From an uncultured Acetatifactor sp. (GTDB taxonomy: Bacteria > Bacillota > Clostridia > Lachnospirales > Lachnospiraceae): a DNA stretch of 54,614 nt. The position numbers and the translations under genes are program-made. The stretch covers positions 1 through 54,614 of the forward strand of contig CAJUFI010000026.1 in NCBI GenBank assembly GCA_910585665.1, written 5' to 3'. This document shows, one piece after another, positions 33,520 through 42,497 of this stretch (positions are counted from its first letter, which is position 1; the number at the start of each line of letters is the position of its first letter). The notes under the pieces were generated by a model that saw only the letters and a program-made list of their open reading frames with translations, did not search any database and had not been told where the DNA came from.

Positions 33520-36500
33520 TCACGCTGTCAGTTCCTTATCTATCAGGTTCACGCTCACCAATGTAGACACCCCTTTCTCCTGCATGGTGATGCCGTAGAG
33601 CCTGTCCACCTGCTCCATGGTGCCCCTTCTGTGGGTGATGACGATAAACTGTGTATTTTTTGTCAGTTTATGGAGATATTTCGCAAACCTTCCCACGTTG
33701 GAATCGTCCAGGGCCGCCTCGATCTCGTCCAGCAGGCAGAAGGGCGAGGGCTTCAGGTTCTGGATGGCGAACAGCAGCGAAATGGCCGTCAGGGCCTTCT
33801 CTCCGCCGGACAGCTGCATCATGTTCTGCAGCTTCTTCCCGGGGGGCTGGGCGATGATGCGGATGCCCGCCTCCAGGATATCCTCGTCCTCTATCAGCTC
33901 CAGCGTCCCCCTGCCGCCGCCGAACAGCTCCTTGAACACCTTGTCGAACTCCCGGCAGATCTCCGCGAACTTCTCCGTGAACTGCCTGCGCATGGCGCTG
34001 TCCAGCTCCTCTATGATGCCCTCCAGGGTCTTCTCCGCCTCCACCAGGTCGTCCCGCTGTGTGGCCATGAACGTGTACCGCTCCATCAGGTTCTTGTAGT
34101 CCTCGATGGCGTTCACGTTCACGTCCCCCAGCTTCCTGATCTGATCCCGCAGGGCGGAAATCTCCTTTTTCATAGCGGGCAGGTCCGTCAGCTCCTCATC
34201 CCGCATGGCCGCGGCATCGCTGAGGGTGATCTCGTATTCGTCCCACATATAGTTAATCTGGGACTCCATGGATTCCTCCAGCTTCTCCTTCTGTGCGCCC
34301 AGGCGATAGACTTCCTTGTCCAGTGCGCTCTGGCGCTCCGACAGTTCCTCCCGCCTGGCGAAAAAGCTCTTCTGCTTAGCGGACAGCTCTTCCCTGTGGG
34401 CCGTGGCCTCCTTCAGCTTTGCTTCGGATTCGCTCTGGGCATCATAGGACGCCGCGATGGTCTCCTGCATCTTCAGAATGGTCTGCTGTCTGTCCTCCAC
34501 CGTCTGGGCGTTCTCTTCCAGCGCCTGCAGAACTTCCGCCAGCTCTGCCCTGGACCGCTCGATTTCCCCGTCTATACGGTTTACATTGCTTTGCTGGAAT
34601 CCCAGGGACTGACGCATCTTCTCCACCTTCAAATCCCACTCGGACACGGCCGCCAGCGCCTCCGCCTCCAGCTTCCGCTGTTCCTCCAGGGTCTGCTGGG
34701 ACTGCTCGATTTCCTCCTGGGTTCTGGCCTCCAGGGCTTCGCTGGAAGCGAGGTCCGTCTGGACGGTCTCCTTGTCCCTTCTGATCTCCTGAATCTTGTC
34801 CTCAATCTCCCGCTCTTCTATGCGCAGGGAGGCCGCGCTCTCCACTTCCTCCTCCATGCGCTCCCTGGTCTGGCTGATGTTGAGCCTGGCCGTGTTCTGC
34901 TCGATGGACTTGCGCTGGATGTCGCTCTTTATGGCTTCTACGTCCACGCGAATCCGGGTTCGCCTGGCCTTGATTCCCTCAATCTCCTTCTCGGTCTCCT
35001 CCATGGCGACACGGAACCTGCTCGCCTTCGTCTCCAGCTCCTCAATCTCCCGACGCCTTCCAAGGAGATTGCTGTTGTTCTTATAAGCGCCGCCGCTGAT
35101 CGCGCCGCCCGGCACCAAGAGCTCCCCTTCCAGCGTGACCATCCGGAGACTGTGGTTGTATTTCCTGGCCAGCTTCACGGCGTTGTCCACGTTGTCCACC
35201 ACCACGATCCGGCCCAGCAGCGAGCCTGCCACGTCCCGGTACTTATCGTCAATCCGCACCAATGTATTCGCTGTGCCGATGACCCCTTTTTCTGACAGGA
35301 CTTCCGTATTCTTGAACTTCTGGTAATTCCGGATGCTGGTCAGGGGCAGGAAAGTAGCCCTTCCCAGCTTGTTGGTCTTCAGGAAGCCAATCATCTCCTT
35401 GGCGGTGTCCTCGTCCTGAGTGACGATGTTCTGGATGCTGCCCCCCAGAGCCGTCTCGATGGCAATCTCGTATTTCTTCTCCACCTGGATGATGTCCGCA
35501 ACCACCCCTACGATGCCCCGGACCCTTTCCTTCTGCTCCATGACCTTCTTGACGCTGCCGCCGTAGCCCTCGTAGCGCTCGGCCAGGTTGGACAGCGCCT
35601 CCAGCCTGGACCGCTCCCTGTGGTAGGCGTTCTTCGCCTCCTGCAGGACAGCGTCCTTTTGGGTCAGCGCTTCCCGGAAGCCGCCCAGCTCCTTCTCCAG
35701 GCCGGCCTCCTGCTCCTTCAGGGCGCGTATCTCCTCCGTGACCGCCTGGAAGACCGTTTCATAGTTCCGTATGGTCTCCTCTCTGGCGGCCTCGTCGGAC
35801 TTGGCCCGCAGCAGCCTTGAGCTCAGCTCAGCCCTCCGGATGTTCACCTGCTCCATCATGGTGTCGAAGCGGCCCAGCCTTGACTTAATCGTGGCCCGCC
35901 GGTTCAGCTCGCCTATGATGATATTCTTGCCGGCTTCGATGCCGGTATTCAGTTCCTCTATTCTTTTCTGGATCCCCTCCAGCTTCCTCCTGGCCTGGTC
36001 CGCCAGGGCGGTGATTTCCTCCACCTTCGCGTCCGTCTCGCCCTTTTCCGAGAGCAGGCCCTCTTTCTCCCGCTCCCTGGCAGCGATGTCCTCCTGGATT
36101 GCGCTGCGGCGGTTGTTCAGATGGGCCTCACTGCCCTTGGCGGAATTGATCTGCTCCTTCAGCACGTTCATCTCGCCTTCCAGCCGGCCCCTGGTGAGCC
36201 CTGCGTCCGTGACGGTGCCCCTGGCCTCCTCTATGGCTTTCTCTAACTGCTCCAGCTCCTCCTGGACGCACCCGTACTCCTCCTTGATGCCCTCATAGGC
36301 CTCGCTGGCCTCCGCCAGCTCCCTTCCGGCATTGACGTGCTTTTCCTCCACTTCCTTCAGCTGTTCCCGGATGCGGGAGTTCTCCAGCAGAAATACGTTC
36401 ACATCGAACCGCTTCAGCTCCTCCCTCTTGCGCAGGTACTGCCTGGCCGTCTCGGACTGGCGCTCCAGGGGGCCGATCTGCTTCTCCAGCTCCGACAGGA

Positions 36501-37080
36501 TGTCGTTGACGCGGACCAGGTTCTGCTTCTCGTTCTCCAGCTTGGTCTGGGCGGCGGCCTTCCTGCGCTTGAACTTCACGATTCCTGCGGCCTCGTCGAA
36601 AAGCTCCCTGCGCTCCTCGGGCTTGCCGCTTAGGATTTTGTCAATCTGGCCCTGGCCGATGATAGAATAGCCTTCCTTGCCGATGCCGGTGTCATAGAAC
36701 AGCTCGTTCACGTCCTTCAGCCTGCAGGGGCTCCCATTAATCAGATATTCACTTTCTCCGGAACGGTAGATACGCCTTGCCACCGTCACCTCGTCAAAGT
36801 CGATGGCGAGCTGATGGTCCGCGTTGTCCAATGTGATGGCCACATAGGCGTAGCTAAGCGGTTTCCTGTTCTCTGTACCCGAGAAAATGACATCCTGCAT
36901 GCTGGCCCCGCGCAGCTGCTTCACCCGCTGCTCTCCCAGGACCCAGCGGACTGCGTCTGCCACATTGCTCTTGCCGCTGCCGTTGGGTCCTACGATTCCC
37001 GTGATGCCGTTGTGGAACTGAAAATTGATTTTGTTCGCAAAAGACTTGAACCCCTGTACCTCGATACTCTTTAAATACAT
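33520..37080 (-). CDS. smc: Chromosome segregation ATPase SMC
   Basis: A 1186-residue SMC protein, the core of condensin with ScpA/ScpB. N-terminal Walker A GPNGSGKS (31-38), long coiled coils (about 170-500 and 680-1020), a hinge around 515-675 (GYGGSVKKVMEQKERVRGIVGVVADI..GGAISGG) and the C-terminal head with LSGGEK signature (1090) and Walker B CLLDEIEAALDD (1115-1126). Full length. It overlaps the rnc stop by 10 nt and has GAGGG 8 nt before its ATG, so rnc and smc are coupled. Confidence 0.98.
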   Translation of the reverse strand: MYLKSIEVQGFKSFANKINFQFHNGITGIVGPNGSGKSNVADAVRWVLGEQRVKQLRGASMQDVIFSGTENRKPLSYAYVAITLDNADHQLAIDFDEVTVARRIYRSGESEYLINGSPCRLKDVNELFYDTGIGKEGYSIIGQGQIDKILSGKPEERRELFDEAAGIVKFKRRKAAAQTKLENEKQNLVRVNDILSELEKQIGPLERQSETARQYLRKREELKRFDVNVFLLENSRIREQLKEVEEKHVNAGRELAEASEAYEGIKEEYGCVQEELEQLEKAIEEARGTVTDAGLTRGRLEGEMNVLKEQINSAKGSEAHLNNRRSAIQEDIAAREREKEGLLSEKGETDAKVEEITALADQARRKLEGIQKRIEELNTGIEAGKNIIIGELNRRATIKSRLGRFDTMMEQVNIRRAELSSRLLRAKSDEAAREETIRNYETVFQAVTEEIRALKEQEAGLEKELGGFREALTQKDAVLQEAKNAYHRERSRLEALSNLAERYEGYGGSVKKVMEQKERVRGIVGVVADIIQVEKKYEIAIETALGGSIQNIVTQDEDTAKEMIGFLKTNKLGRATFLPLTSIRNYQKFKNTEVLSEKGVIGTANTLVRIDDKYRDVAGSLLGRIVVVDNVDNAVKLARKYNHSLRMVTLEGELLVPGGAISGGAYKNNSNLLGRRREIEELETKASRFRVAMEETEKEIEGIKARRTRIRVDVEAIKSDIQRKSIEQNTARLNISQTRERMEEEVESAASLRIEEREIEDKIQEIRRDKETVQTDLASSEALEARTQEEIEQSQQTLEEQRKLEAEALAAVSEWDLKVEKMRQSLGFQQSNVNRIDGEIERSRAELAEVLQALEENAQTVEDRQQTILKMQETIAASYDAQSESEAKLKEATAHREELSAKQKSFFARREELSERQSALDKEVYRLGAQKEKLEESMESQINYMWDEYEITLSDAAAMRDEELTDLPAMKKEISALRDQIRKLGDVNVNAIEDYKNLMERYTFMATQRDDLVEAEKTLEGIIEELDSAMRRQFTEKFAEICREFDKVFKELFGGGRGTLELIEDEDILEAGIRIIAQPPGKKLQNMMQLSGGEKALTAISLLFAIQNLKPSPFCLLDEIEAALDDSNVGRFAKYLHKLTKNTQFIVITHRRGTMEQVDRLYGITMQEKGVSTLVSVNLIDKELTA

Positions 37081-37820
37081 CCTCTATCCCTCAACAGCAG
37101 CAATGCCTTGTAGGCCGCCTGCTGCTCCGCCATTTTTTTCGTCTTTCCCTCTCCTGTCCCCAGAGTCTCGCCCTCCATGTTCACGGACACCCGGAACAGC
37201 TTGTCGTGCTCCGGCCCGCTCTCCTCCAGCAGCTCATAACTGAACGCCTTCTTCAGCTTCCCCTGAATCAGCTCCTGGAGATTGCTCTTGCTGTCATAGA
37301 ACAGCTGCTTGTCCTCCAGGTCCGACAGGACGAAACGGTCGATGAAGGCCTTGGCGGGCTCCATGCCTCCGTCCAGATAAATCGCGCCGATCACAGCCTC
37401 CATGGCATCGGAGACGATGCTGTCCCGGCTGCGGCCTCCGGTGTTCTCCTCCCCTTTGCCCAGCAGCATGAACTTCCCCAGCTCCAGATCCCTGGCGCAG
37501 AAGGCCAAAGACGGTTCGCAGACCATAGATGCACGCGTCTTCGTCAATTCCCCTTCGGACATCTTCGGGTTCCCTCGGAACAAAAACTCGCTGGACACCA
37601 GTTCCAGCACCGCATCCCCCAGGAACTCCAGCCGCTCGTAATTCTGGGTCTTGCGTATCTTCTGCTCATTGGTGAAGGAGCTGTGGGTCATGGCCTGCTT
37701 CAATAGGGCCACATCCCGGAACCGATATCCAATCCGCTCTTCCAGCACTTCCACCGTATATCCATGGACGGCGCTCCTTCCCTGGAGCGAACGCCCTCCG
37801 CTTGTATCACTGTCCAACAT
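37071..37820 (-). CDS. rnc: Ribonuclease III
   Basis: This 249-residue protein is the double-strand-specific endoribonuclease for rRNA and mRNA processing. Signature NYERLEFLGDAVLELVSSEFLF, the acidic DAMEAVIGAIYLDGG and the C-terminal dsRBD (NLQELIQGKLKKAFSYEL..GEGKTKKMAEQQAAYKALL) are complete. AGAGGA 7 nt upstream supports the ATG; about 20 residues precede the usual core start. It lies between acpP and smc in the plsX-acpP-rnc-smc order. Confidence 0.98.
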   Translation of the reverse strand: MLDSDTSGGRSLQGRSAVHGYTVEVLEERIGYRFRDVALLKQAMTHSSFTNEQKIRKTQNYERLEFLGDAVLELVSSEFLFRGNPKMSEGELTKTRASMVCEPSLAFCARDLELGKFMLLGKGEENTGGRSRDSIVSDAMEAVIGAIYLDGGMEPAKAFIDRFVLSDLEDKQLFYDSKSNLQELIQGKLKKAFSYELLEESGPEHDKLFRVSVNMEGETLGTGEGKTKKMAEQQAAYKALLLLRDRGCI

Positions 37821-37948
37821 ATCTCAATCCTCTTTTCTCAGACGGGTCTGCCTCGGATTTCTCCTTTATGGACGCAAATGAGCAGCCACATAACGGACTG
37901 CTCTTATGAAAGTCCATATGAATGTCTTCTTCCTTATGGCAGGGTCCC

Positions 37949-38179
37949 TCAGCCCAGCACGCCTTTGATCAAATCCACAGCTTCCCTTACGGTATGAATC
38001 TTCTCCGCCTCCTCCGAAGGAATATCGATGCCGAATTCCTCCTCGATTCCCATGATAATCTGGAACACGTCCAGAGAATCTGCTCCGAGATCGTCCACAA
38101 AGGTGGAATCCATGCCGATTTCATCGGGATCCACATTCAGCACGTCCGCGATTACTTTCTTCAGTTTTTCGAGTTCCAT
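37949..38179 (-). CDS. acpP: Acyl carrier protein
   Basis: A 76-residue acidic carrier of fatty acid intermediates. The phosphopantetheine site is Ser35 in GADSLD. The following segment VFQIIMGIEEEFGIDIP departs from the common TVELVMALEEEF version, so it may be a slightly divergent clostridial ACP, but it is in the canonical plsX-acpP-rnc position. The 128-bp gap to rnc holds a relic of the 19-bp repeat (about 37912-37938). Confidence 0.96.
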   Translation of the reverse strand: MELEKLKKVIADVLNVDPDEIGMDSTFVDDLGADSLDVFQIIMGIEEEFGIDIPSEEAEKIHTVREAVDLIKGVLG

Positions 38180-38196
38180 ACGTCTGCCTCCTTTCC

Positions 38197-39207
38197 TTAA
38201 TCCTCAAGAACCAGTTGTTCTTTGATCTTTTGGTTTATTTTCTGTTCTTTGAATGCTATGCATTGCAGAATAGAATTCTTGATTTCCACGGATTTGCTGC
38301 TTCCGTGGGTCTTCACCACCAGCCCGTTGAGGCCCAGCAGCGGCGCGCCCCCGTAGGCTTCCGTGCTGAAGTCCTTCAGGGTCTGCTTCAGGGCAGGCTT
38401 CACCAGCAGGGCCCCTATCTTGCTGCGCAGGCTGCTCATCATGCCCGCCTTAATCTTCTTCACCAGGGCATCGCTGACTCCCTCCAGCATCTTCAGCACC
38501 ACGTTCCCCGCAAAAGCCTCGCAGACCAGCACGTCCGCCTTGCCGAAAGGAATGTCCCTGGCTTCCACATTGCCGATGAAATTGATCTCCGGGCAGTTCT
38601 TCAGAAGGGGATAGGCCTCCTTGGTCAGTGCGTTGCCCTTCTCCTCCTCCACGCCGATGTTCACCAGCCCTACCCTGGGGTTCTTGACGCCGATGACGCT
38701 CTCCATGTAGATGCTCCCCATTCTGGCGAACTGCAGCAGCTGGGAAGGCCTTGCGTCCACGTTGGCCCCGCAGTCCAGCAGCAGGCTCACGCCTTCGATA
38801 TTGGGTATGATGGGGGCCAGCGGCGGCCTCTCCACCCCTTTGATGCGGCCTACGATGACCTGCCCGCCCACCAGGACGGCGCCGGTGCTGCCCGCGGAGA
38901 CAAGGGCGTCGCATTCTCCCTCTTTCACCAGATACATGCACTTCACGATAGAGGAGTCCTTCTTCCGGCGGATTGCCATCACTGGCGGCTCGCCGGTCTC
39001 TATGACCTCCGGGGCATGGACAATCTCCAGCTGCTGCGCATCGTAGCTGTATTTCTTCAGCTCCTCTTTCAGCACAGGCTCTTTGCCCGCCAGGAACACT
39101 TTCACGCGCTTGTCGGCATTTATGGCTTCCACTGCGCCCTTTACGATTTCAGCCGGCGCATTGTCGCCGCCCATAGCATCTACCGCTACATTTACCATCT
39201 CAGCCAT
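38197..39207 (-). CDS. plsX: Phosphate acyltransferase PlsX
   Basis: A 336-residue enzyme converting acyl-ACP to acyl-phosphate for PlsY. NVAVDAMGGDNAP at the start, SAGSTGAVLVGG and the final YGGAPLLGLNGLVVKTHGSS are family signatures. GGGAG 4 nt before the ATG at 39207 fixes the start. First gene of plsX-acpP-rnc-smc, with a promoter just upstream; PlsX, PlsY and GpsA in this window form the phosphatidate entry pathway. Confidence 0.97.
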   Translation of the reverse strand: MAEMVNVAVDAMGGDNAPAEIVKGAVEAINADKRVKVFLAGKEPVLKEELKKYSYDAQQLEIVHAPEVIETGEPPVMAIRRKKDSSIVKCMYLVKEGECDALVSAGSTGAVLVGGQVIVGRIKGVERPPLAPIIPNIEGVSLLLDCGANVDARPSQLLQFARMGSIYMESVIGVKNPRVGLVNIGVEEEKGNALTKEAYPLLKNCPEINFIGNVEARDIPFGKADVLVCEAFAGNVVLKMLEGVSDALVKKIKAGMMSSLRSKIGALLVKPALKQTLKDFSTEAYGGAPLLGLNGLVVKTHGSSKSVEIKNSILQCIAFKEQKINQKIKEQLVLED

Positions 39208-39235
39208 TGGTCTCCCTTTCTATGATTCTTCTCTT

Positions 39236-39264
39236 ATGATAATGTAATCTGAACTAAAAATCAA
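39236..39264 (-). promoter_or_regulatory. Promoter of plsX-acpP-rnc-smc
   Basis: On the minus strand TTGATT (39259-39264) and TATCAT (39236-39241) are 17 bp apart, ending 28 bp from the plsX start and lying beyond the rpmF terminator. Confidence 0.65.
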
Positions 39265-39301
39265 GGATTTTCTCGCGCAAAAAAAGAATCGCTCATAACA
39301 C

Positions 39302-39328
39302 AAAAAAGGGGCGCTCCACAGAACGCCC
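39302..39328 (-). terminator. Strong intrinsic terminator after rpmF
   Basis: On the minus strand an 8-bp stem (39309-39316 with 39321-39328, one G-U pair) and a TGTG loop are followed directly by CTTTTTTG. It ends the DUF177-rpmF transcript and isolates it from plsX. Confidence 0.88.
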
Positions 39329-39360
39329 TGTACACTGCAAAAGATAGGAAAAACACACAA

Positions 39361-39540
39361 TCAGTCCACGCTTACGATCTGCTTCTTATTGTAAGAACCG
39401 CAAGCCTTGCAGACTCTGTGGGGCACCATGAGGGCGCCGCATTTGCTGCACTTCACCAGAGTGGCAGCACTCATTTTCCAGTTTGCTCTCCTCTTGTCTC
39501 TTCTGCTCTTGGAAGATTTATTCTTAGGACAAATAGACAT
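39361..39540 (-). CDS. rpmF: 50S ribosomal protein L32
   Basis: A 59-residue protein with MSICPKNKSSKSRRDKRRAN at its N-terminus and a zinc ribbon CSKCG..CKACG (Cys31, Cys34, Cys44, Cys47), the C+ zinc-binding form of L32. The first residues MSICPKN differ from the common MAVPKRK. The gene begins 2 nt after the DUF177 stop, the standard order, and is followed by a strong terminator. Confidence 0.97.
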   Translation of the reverse strand: MSICPKNKSSKSRRDKRRANWKMSAATLVKCSKCGALMVPHRVCKACGSYNKKQIVSVD

Positions 39541-39542
39541 CG

Positions 39543-40061
39543 TTACACCTCCTTACTCTTGTTGAAGATATCTTGTATCACTGCCATGCGAGGGTCAGGG
39601 ACGAAGGTATCGCATCCGCAGTCCCCCTGATTCCGATTCTGCCCGCACACAGGGCATATCCCCCTGCAATCCTCCTTGCACAGAATCTTCATCGGCCAGT
39701 TCATCAGAATCTCATTGTGCACCAAAGTCTCCACGTCCAAATGGAAGCCGTCCATAAAGCACAAATCATCCGCTTCCGCATCTTCCGTCCCGGGAGAGAC
39801 AAGCAGCCTCTCAAAACGCAAATCCAGCGCTACCGGCACATCCTTCAGGCATCTGTCGCAGCCCGCCCGGATTGTCAGCCGGGTATCCCCCGTAAGCCTG
39901 GCCCTGTCGGCACCTTCATTCCTGACCGTCAGGCGCACCAGCGACTTGGAAGCGATGGGAAAGCTTTCCGTCCCGTTCTCATAGCATGTCATCTCCAGCG
40001 GAATCTCTTCCCGGATCTCCATGCCCTCGGATGTCAATACATCAGATAAGTTCAGTAACAT
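39543..40061 (-). CDS. DUF177 / YceD family protein
   Basis: A 172-residue member of the YceD (23S rRNA accumulation) family, conserved upstream of rpmF. The core has RAGCDRCLKDVPVALDLRFERLL. The C-terminus has a cysteine set CKEDCRGICPVCGQNRN..CGC that may bind zinc, as in many Firmicutes. AGGAG 5 nt upstream supports the ATG. Role in ribosome or rRNA accumulation is taken from plant and E. coli homologues. Confidence 0.93.
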   Translation of the reverse strand: MLLNLSDVLTSEGMEIREEIPLEMTCYENGTESFPIASKSLVRLTVRNEGADRARLTGDTRLTIRAGCDRCLKDVPVALDLRFERLLVSPGTEDAEADDLCFMDGFHLDVETLVHNEILMNWPMKILCKEDCRGICPVCGQNRNQGDCGCDTFVPDPRMAVIQDIFNKSKEV

Positions 40062-40356
40062 AGCGGCTCCTATGCATTTTCACGCAAATCCTGCCTCCTG
40101 GGAGACAGATTCGCATTGACAGTGGTCTTCTTCCCACACATTGGTTTATTATACATAGGAGCGGGCCATTTGTCAATATGATTTTGGGGACATGTGGCAA
40201 TTTTTTTCAATTTTTTGTAGCAGGTCCGTCCCCTTACCTGTATCCTCTTGTCCAGTTTCTGCCGGAACCCCGCCGCCTGCTCCCGGACAATGCTTCTGCG
40301 AAAGCCCGGTGCCAGCACGAATCTGTTCAAAAAAGCCTTTCATTACCACTCTTTCC
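40062..40356. other. Intergenic region with consensus promoter for the DUF177-rpmF operon
   Basis: A perfect sigma-A promoter on the minus strand lies here: TTGACA (40171-40176), 17 bp, TATAAT (40148-40153). Beside it, near 40186-40231, GGGGACATGT and a GTCCGTCCCC block flank an A/T-rich stretch, resembling the ends of repetitive elements in related genomes (inference). Open frames of 70-90 codons here have no ribosome binding site or family likeness. Confidence 0.75.
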
Positions 40357-41277
40357 TCAACAATATTTCGCAATGGCGGCATCAATCATGGCGGCACATT
40401 TCTCCACCTGGGGCATATCCTCCGGCACCAGCCCCGGCAAAGGCCTGCGCACGCCGCCCAGCTCTAACCCTTCGCGCCGCTTCATCACTTCCTTCATCAC
40501 CGCGTACAGATTCCCATGGCAGCTCCCCATGGCAGAGATGATGTTGTTGGCCTCATACTGTATCTCCCTGGCGCGGTCCATTTCGCCGCTCCGGAACAGG
40601 TCCATTATCTTCAGATAGAGCTCCGGCATGACGCCGTAAGTACCGCCGATTCCGCCCTCCGCGCCTATGGCCAGACCGGAGACCAGCTGCTCGTCGGGAC
40701 CGTTGAACACCATGAAATCGTCCCCGCCCTCCGCTTTGAACATCTGGATGTCCATGGCCGCCATGGAGCTGTTCTTCACCGCCCGCACCCTGGGGTTCCT
40801 GCGCATCTCCCTGAGCAGCGGCACCGTCAGGGCCACCCCCGCCAGCTGCGGAATGTTGTAGATGACAAAATCCGTATCAGGAGCCGCCGCCGATATGTCG
40901 TTCCAGTACTCTGCGATGGCATAATCGGGGAGACGGAAATAAATAGGCGGAATCGCGGCTATGGCATCCACCCCCAGGCTTTCCGCATGGGCCGCCAGGA
41001 CACGGCTGTCCTTTGTATTGTTGCAGGCCACATGGGCGATGACGGTGACCTTTCCGCCCGCCGCCTTCATCACATGCTCCAATGTCAGCTTCCTGTCCTC
41101 CACGCTCTGGTAGATGCACTCTCCCGAGGAGCCGCCCACGTACAGCCCTTTCACACCCTTTTCCACCAGATGCGCCGCAAGGGCCTCCGCCCTCTCGCCG
41201 CTGACCTCTCCGTCCTCGTCATAACACGCGTAGAATGCCGGGATGATTCCCTGATATTTCTCGATATTGTTTCCCAT
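40357..41277 (-). CDS. nanA: N-acetylneuraminate lyase-like aldolase (DapA/NanA family)
   Basis: A 306-residue TIM-barrel class I aldolase. VGGSSGE (48-53), catalytic Tyr140 (IYNIP) and Schiff-base Lys168 (AVKNSS) are visible. IYNIPQLAG resembles the neuraminate lyases rather than dihydrodipicolinate synthase (YNVPGRTG). Together with NanE, a ROK kinase, an RpiR regulator and a sialidase-like protein, it is most likely the lyase splitting sialic acid into ManNAc and pyruvate. GGAGG 8 nt upstream fixes the start. Another DapA-family aldolase function cannot be excluded. Confidence 0.82.
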   Translation of the reverse strand: MGNNIEKYQGIIPAFYACYDEDGEVSGERAEALAAHLVEKGVKGLYVGGSSGECIYQSVEDRKLTLEHVMKAAGGKVTVIAHVACNNTKDSRVLAAHAESLGVDAIAAIPPIYFRLPDYAIAEYWNDISAAAPDTDFVIYNIPQLAGVALTVPLLREMRRNPRVRAVKNSSMAAMDIQMFKAEGGDDFMVFNGPDEQLVSGLAIGAEGGIGGTYGVMPELYLKIMDLFRSGEMDRAREIQYEANNIISAMGSCHGNLYAVMKEVMKRREGLELGGVRRPLPGLVPEDMPQVEKCAAMIDAAIAKYC

Positions 41278-41463
41278 ATTCTTTCCTCCATGCCCGTCCT
41301 TCGCGGACTCTCAAACTGGGCCCCTATGACCCTACCACTGGTTTACTGCACATCGCCGACTGCCGCCGCTTCCATCAGGCGATTTCCCGCAGACACGCGG
41401 AAGGCGATGCCGCCCTCCGACTGCCGTATCCCTCTGGTTCCTCTTGTCCCCCGCATGTGGACA

Positions 41464-41543
41464 TTGCTTTTTCAGAGACGATATATTATAATGGCGTAGG
41501 AATTATCGGAAAATTCCATATGCCGTCGGCACCGCAGCCGACG
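41464..41543 (+). promoter_or_regulatory. Promoter and leader hairpin of the RpiR regulator gene
   Basis: TTGCTT (41464-41469), 17 bp, TATAAT (41487-41492). Just downstream is GGAATT-N7-AATTCC, a possible operator, and then a 7-bp hairpin CGTCGGC/GCCGACG. The minus strand also reads TATAAT at the same place, so it may fire towards nanA as well. The rest of the 311-bp nanA-rpiR gap shows nothing clear. Confidence 0.6.
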
Positions 41544-41588
41544 TATTCCCAGATTTTCAAATCTTTCCGAAAAAAGGAGCACACAGAC

Positions 41589-42452
41589 ATGGCAGAGTCC
41601 TTTCTCGATTCCCTGACAGAACGCTACAACACCCTGACCCGCTCGGAGAAGAAACTGGCCGGTCATATCTTCGCCAACGCCACAAAAGTACAATACCTGT
41701 CCATCAATTCCCTGGCGGAAGACAGCGGTGTCTCCCAGGCTACCATCACCCGGTTCTGCCGGAAAATGGGGCTCTCCGGCTACCATAACCTGAAAATCGC
41801 CCTGGCGAAATCCGACCGCGCCGCCCACTCCGGCACCACCGGCCCGGAATCCGGCCTCCCTTCGGTGGAGGAGGAAGACGACTTAAGCGCCGTCTGCCGG
41901 AGACTGTGCGATTCCTATCAGTCATCCCTGCGGGAGACCATGGAGCAGCTCCAGCCGGATTCCTTTCACCGCGCCGTGACGCTGCTGTCCGGCGCAAAGC
42001 ATGTCTACTGCTTCGGACAGGGGGCCGGGATGGTCATGGCCCTGGAGACCGCAGCGCTCTTTTCCATGGTCTCCCAGAGCTTCGTCCACATTTCGGATTC
42101 CCATCTGCAGATGGTGCACACGGCGCTGGCCACCCCGGAGGACGTGATCCTGTTCTTCTCCTACTCCGGCTCCACCAAGGAGGTACAGGAAATCCTGAAC
42201 CTGGCCAAGGAGCGCGGCGTCCCCATCCTCCTGGTGACCCACTTCAGGAATTCCCCTGCCGCCAGGCTGGCAGATACCGTGCTGCTCTGCGGCTACGACG
42301 AAAACCCCATCCAGTCCGGGTCAGTGGCGGCGAAAATGGGGCAGCTGCTGCTGATCGATTGCCTGTTCCACGCCTACTGCAGCCAGAATCCGGAGCAGTC
42401 CCTGGCCATGCGGGTGGCCGTGTCGGAAGCCGTCTCCCGGAAGCTGCTCTGA
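41589..42452 (+). CDS. RpiR-family transcriptional regulator (sialic acid cluster)
   Basis: A 287-residue regulator. N-terminal HTH_6 domain (LTRSEKKLAGHIFANATKVQYLSINSLAEDSGVSQATITRFCRKMGLSGYHNLK) and C-terminal SIS sugar-phosphate-binding domain (AKHVYCFGQGAGMVMALETA..ILFFSYSGSTKEVQEI). RpiR regulators such as NanR of Gram-positive bacteria sense ManNAc-6-P or GlcNAc-6-P. The frame opens at 41457, but the ATG at 41589 has AAGGAG 9 nt upstream and gives the family length. It lies between the lyase and sialidase-like genes, which strongly suggests it controls this cluster. Confidence 0.92.
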   Translation: MAESFLDSLTERYNTLTRSEKKLAGHIFANATKVQYLSINSLAEDSGVSQATITRFCRKMGLSGYHNLKIALAKSDRAAHSGTTGPESGLPSVEEEDDLSAVCRRLCDSYQSSLRETMEQLQPDSFHRAVTLLSGAKHVYCFGQGAGMVMALETAALFSMVSQSFVHISDSHLQMVHTALATPEDVILFFSYSGSTKEVQEILNLAKERGVPILLVTHFRNSPAARLADTVLLCGYDENPIQSGSVAAKMGQLLLIDCLFHAYCSQNPEQSLAMRVAVSEAVSRKLL

Positions 42453-42497
42453 AGCCGTCTCCCGAAAACCGTTCTTGATCCCCTCCGGCCCTCTGCC

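Noticed and set aside
40070..40385. Several 70-90 codon frames between DUF177 and nanA
   Set aside because: They overlap the perfect promoter of the DUF177-rpmF operon and resemble no family.
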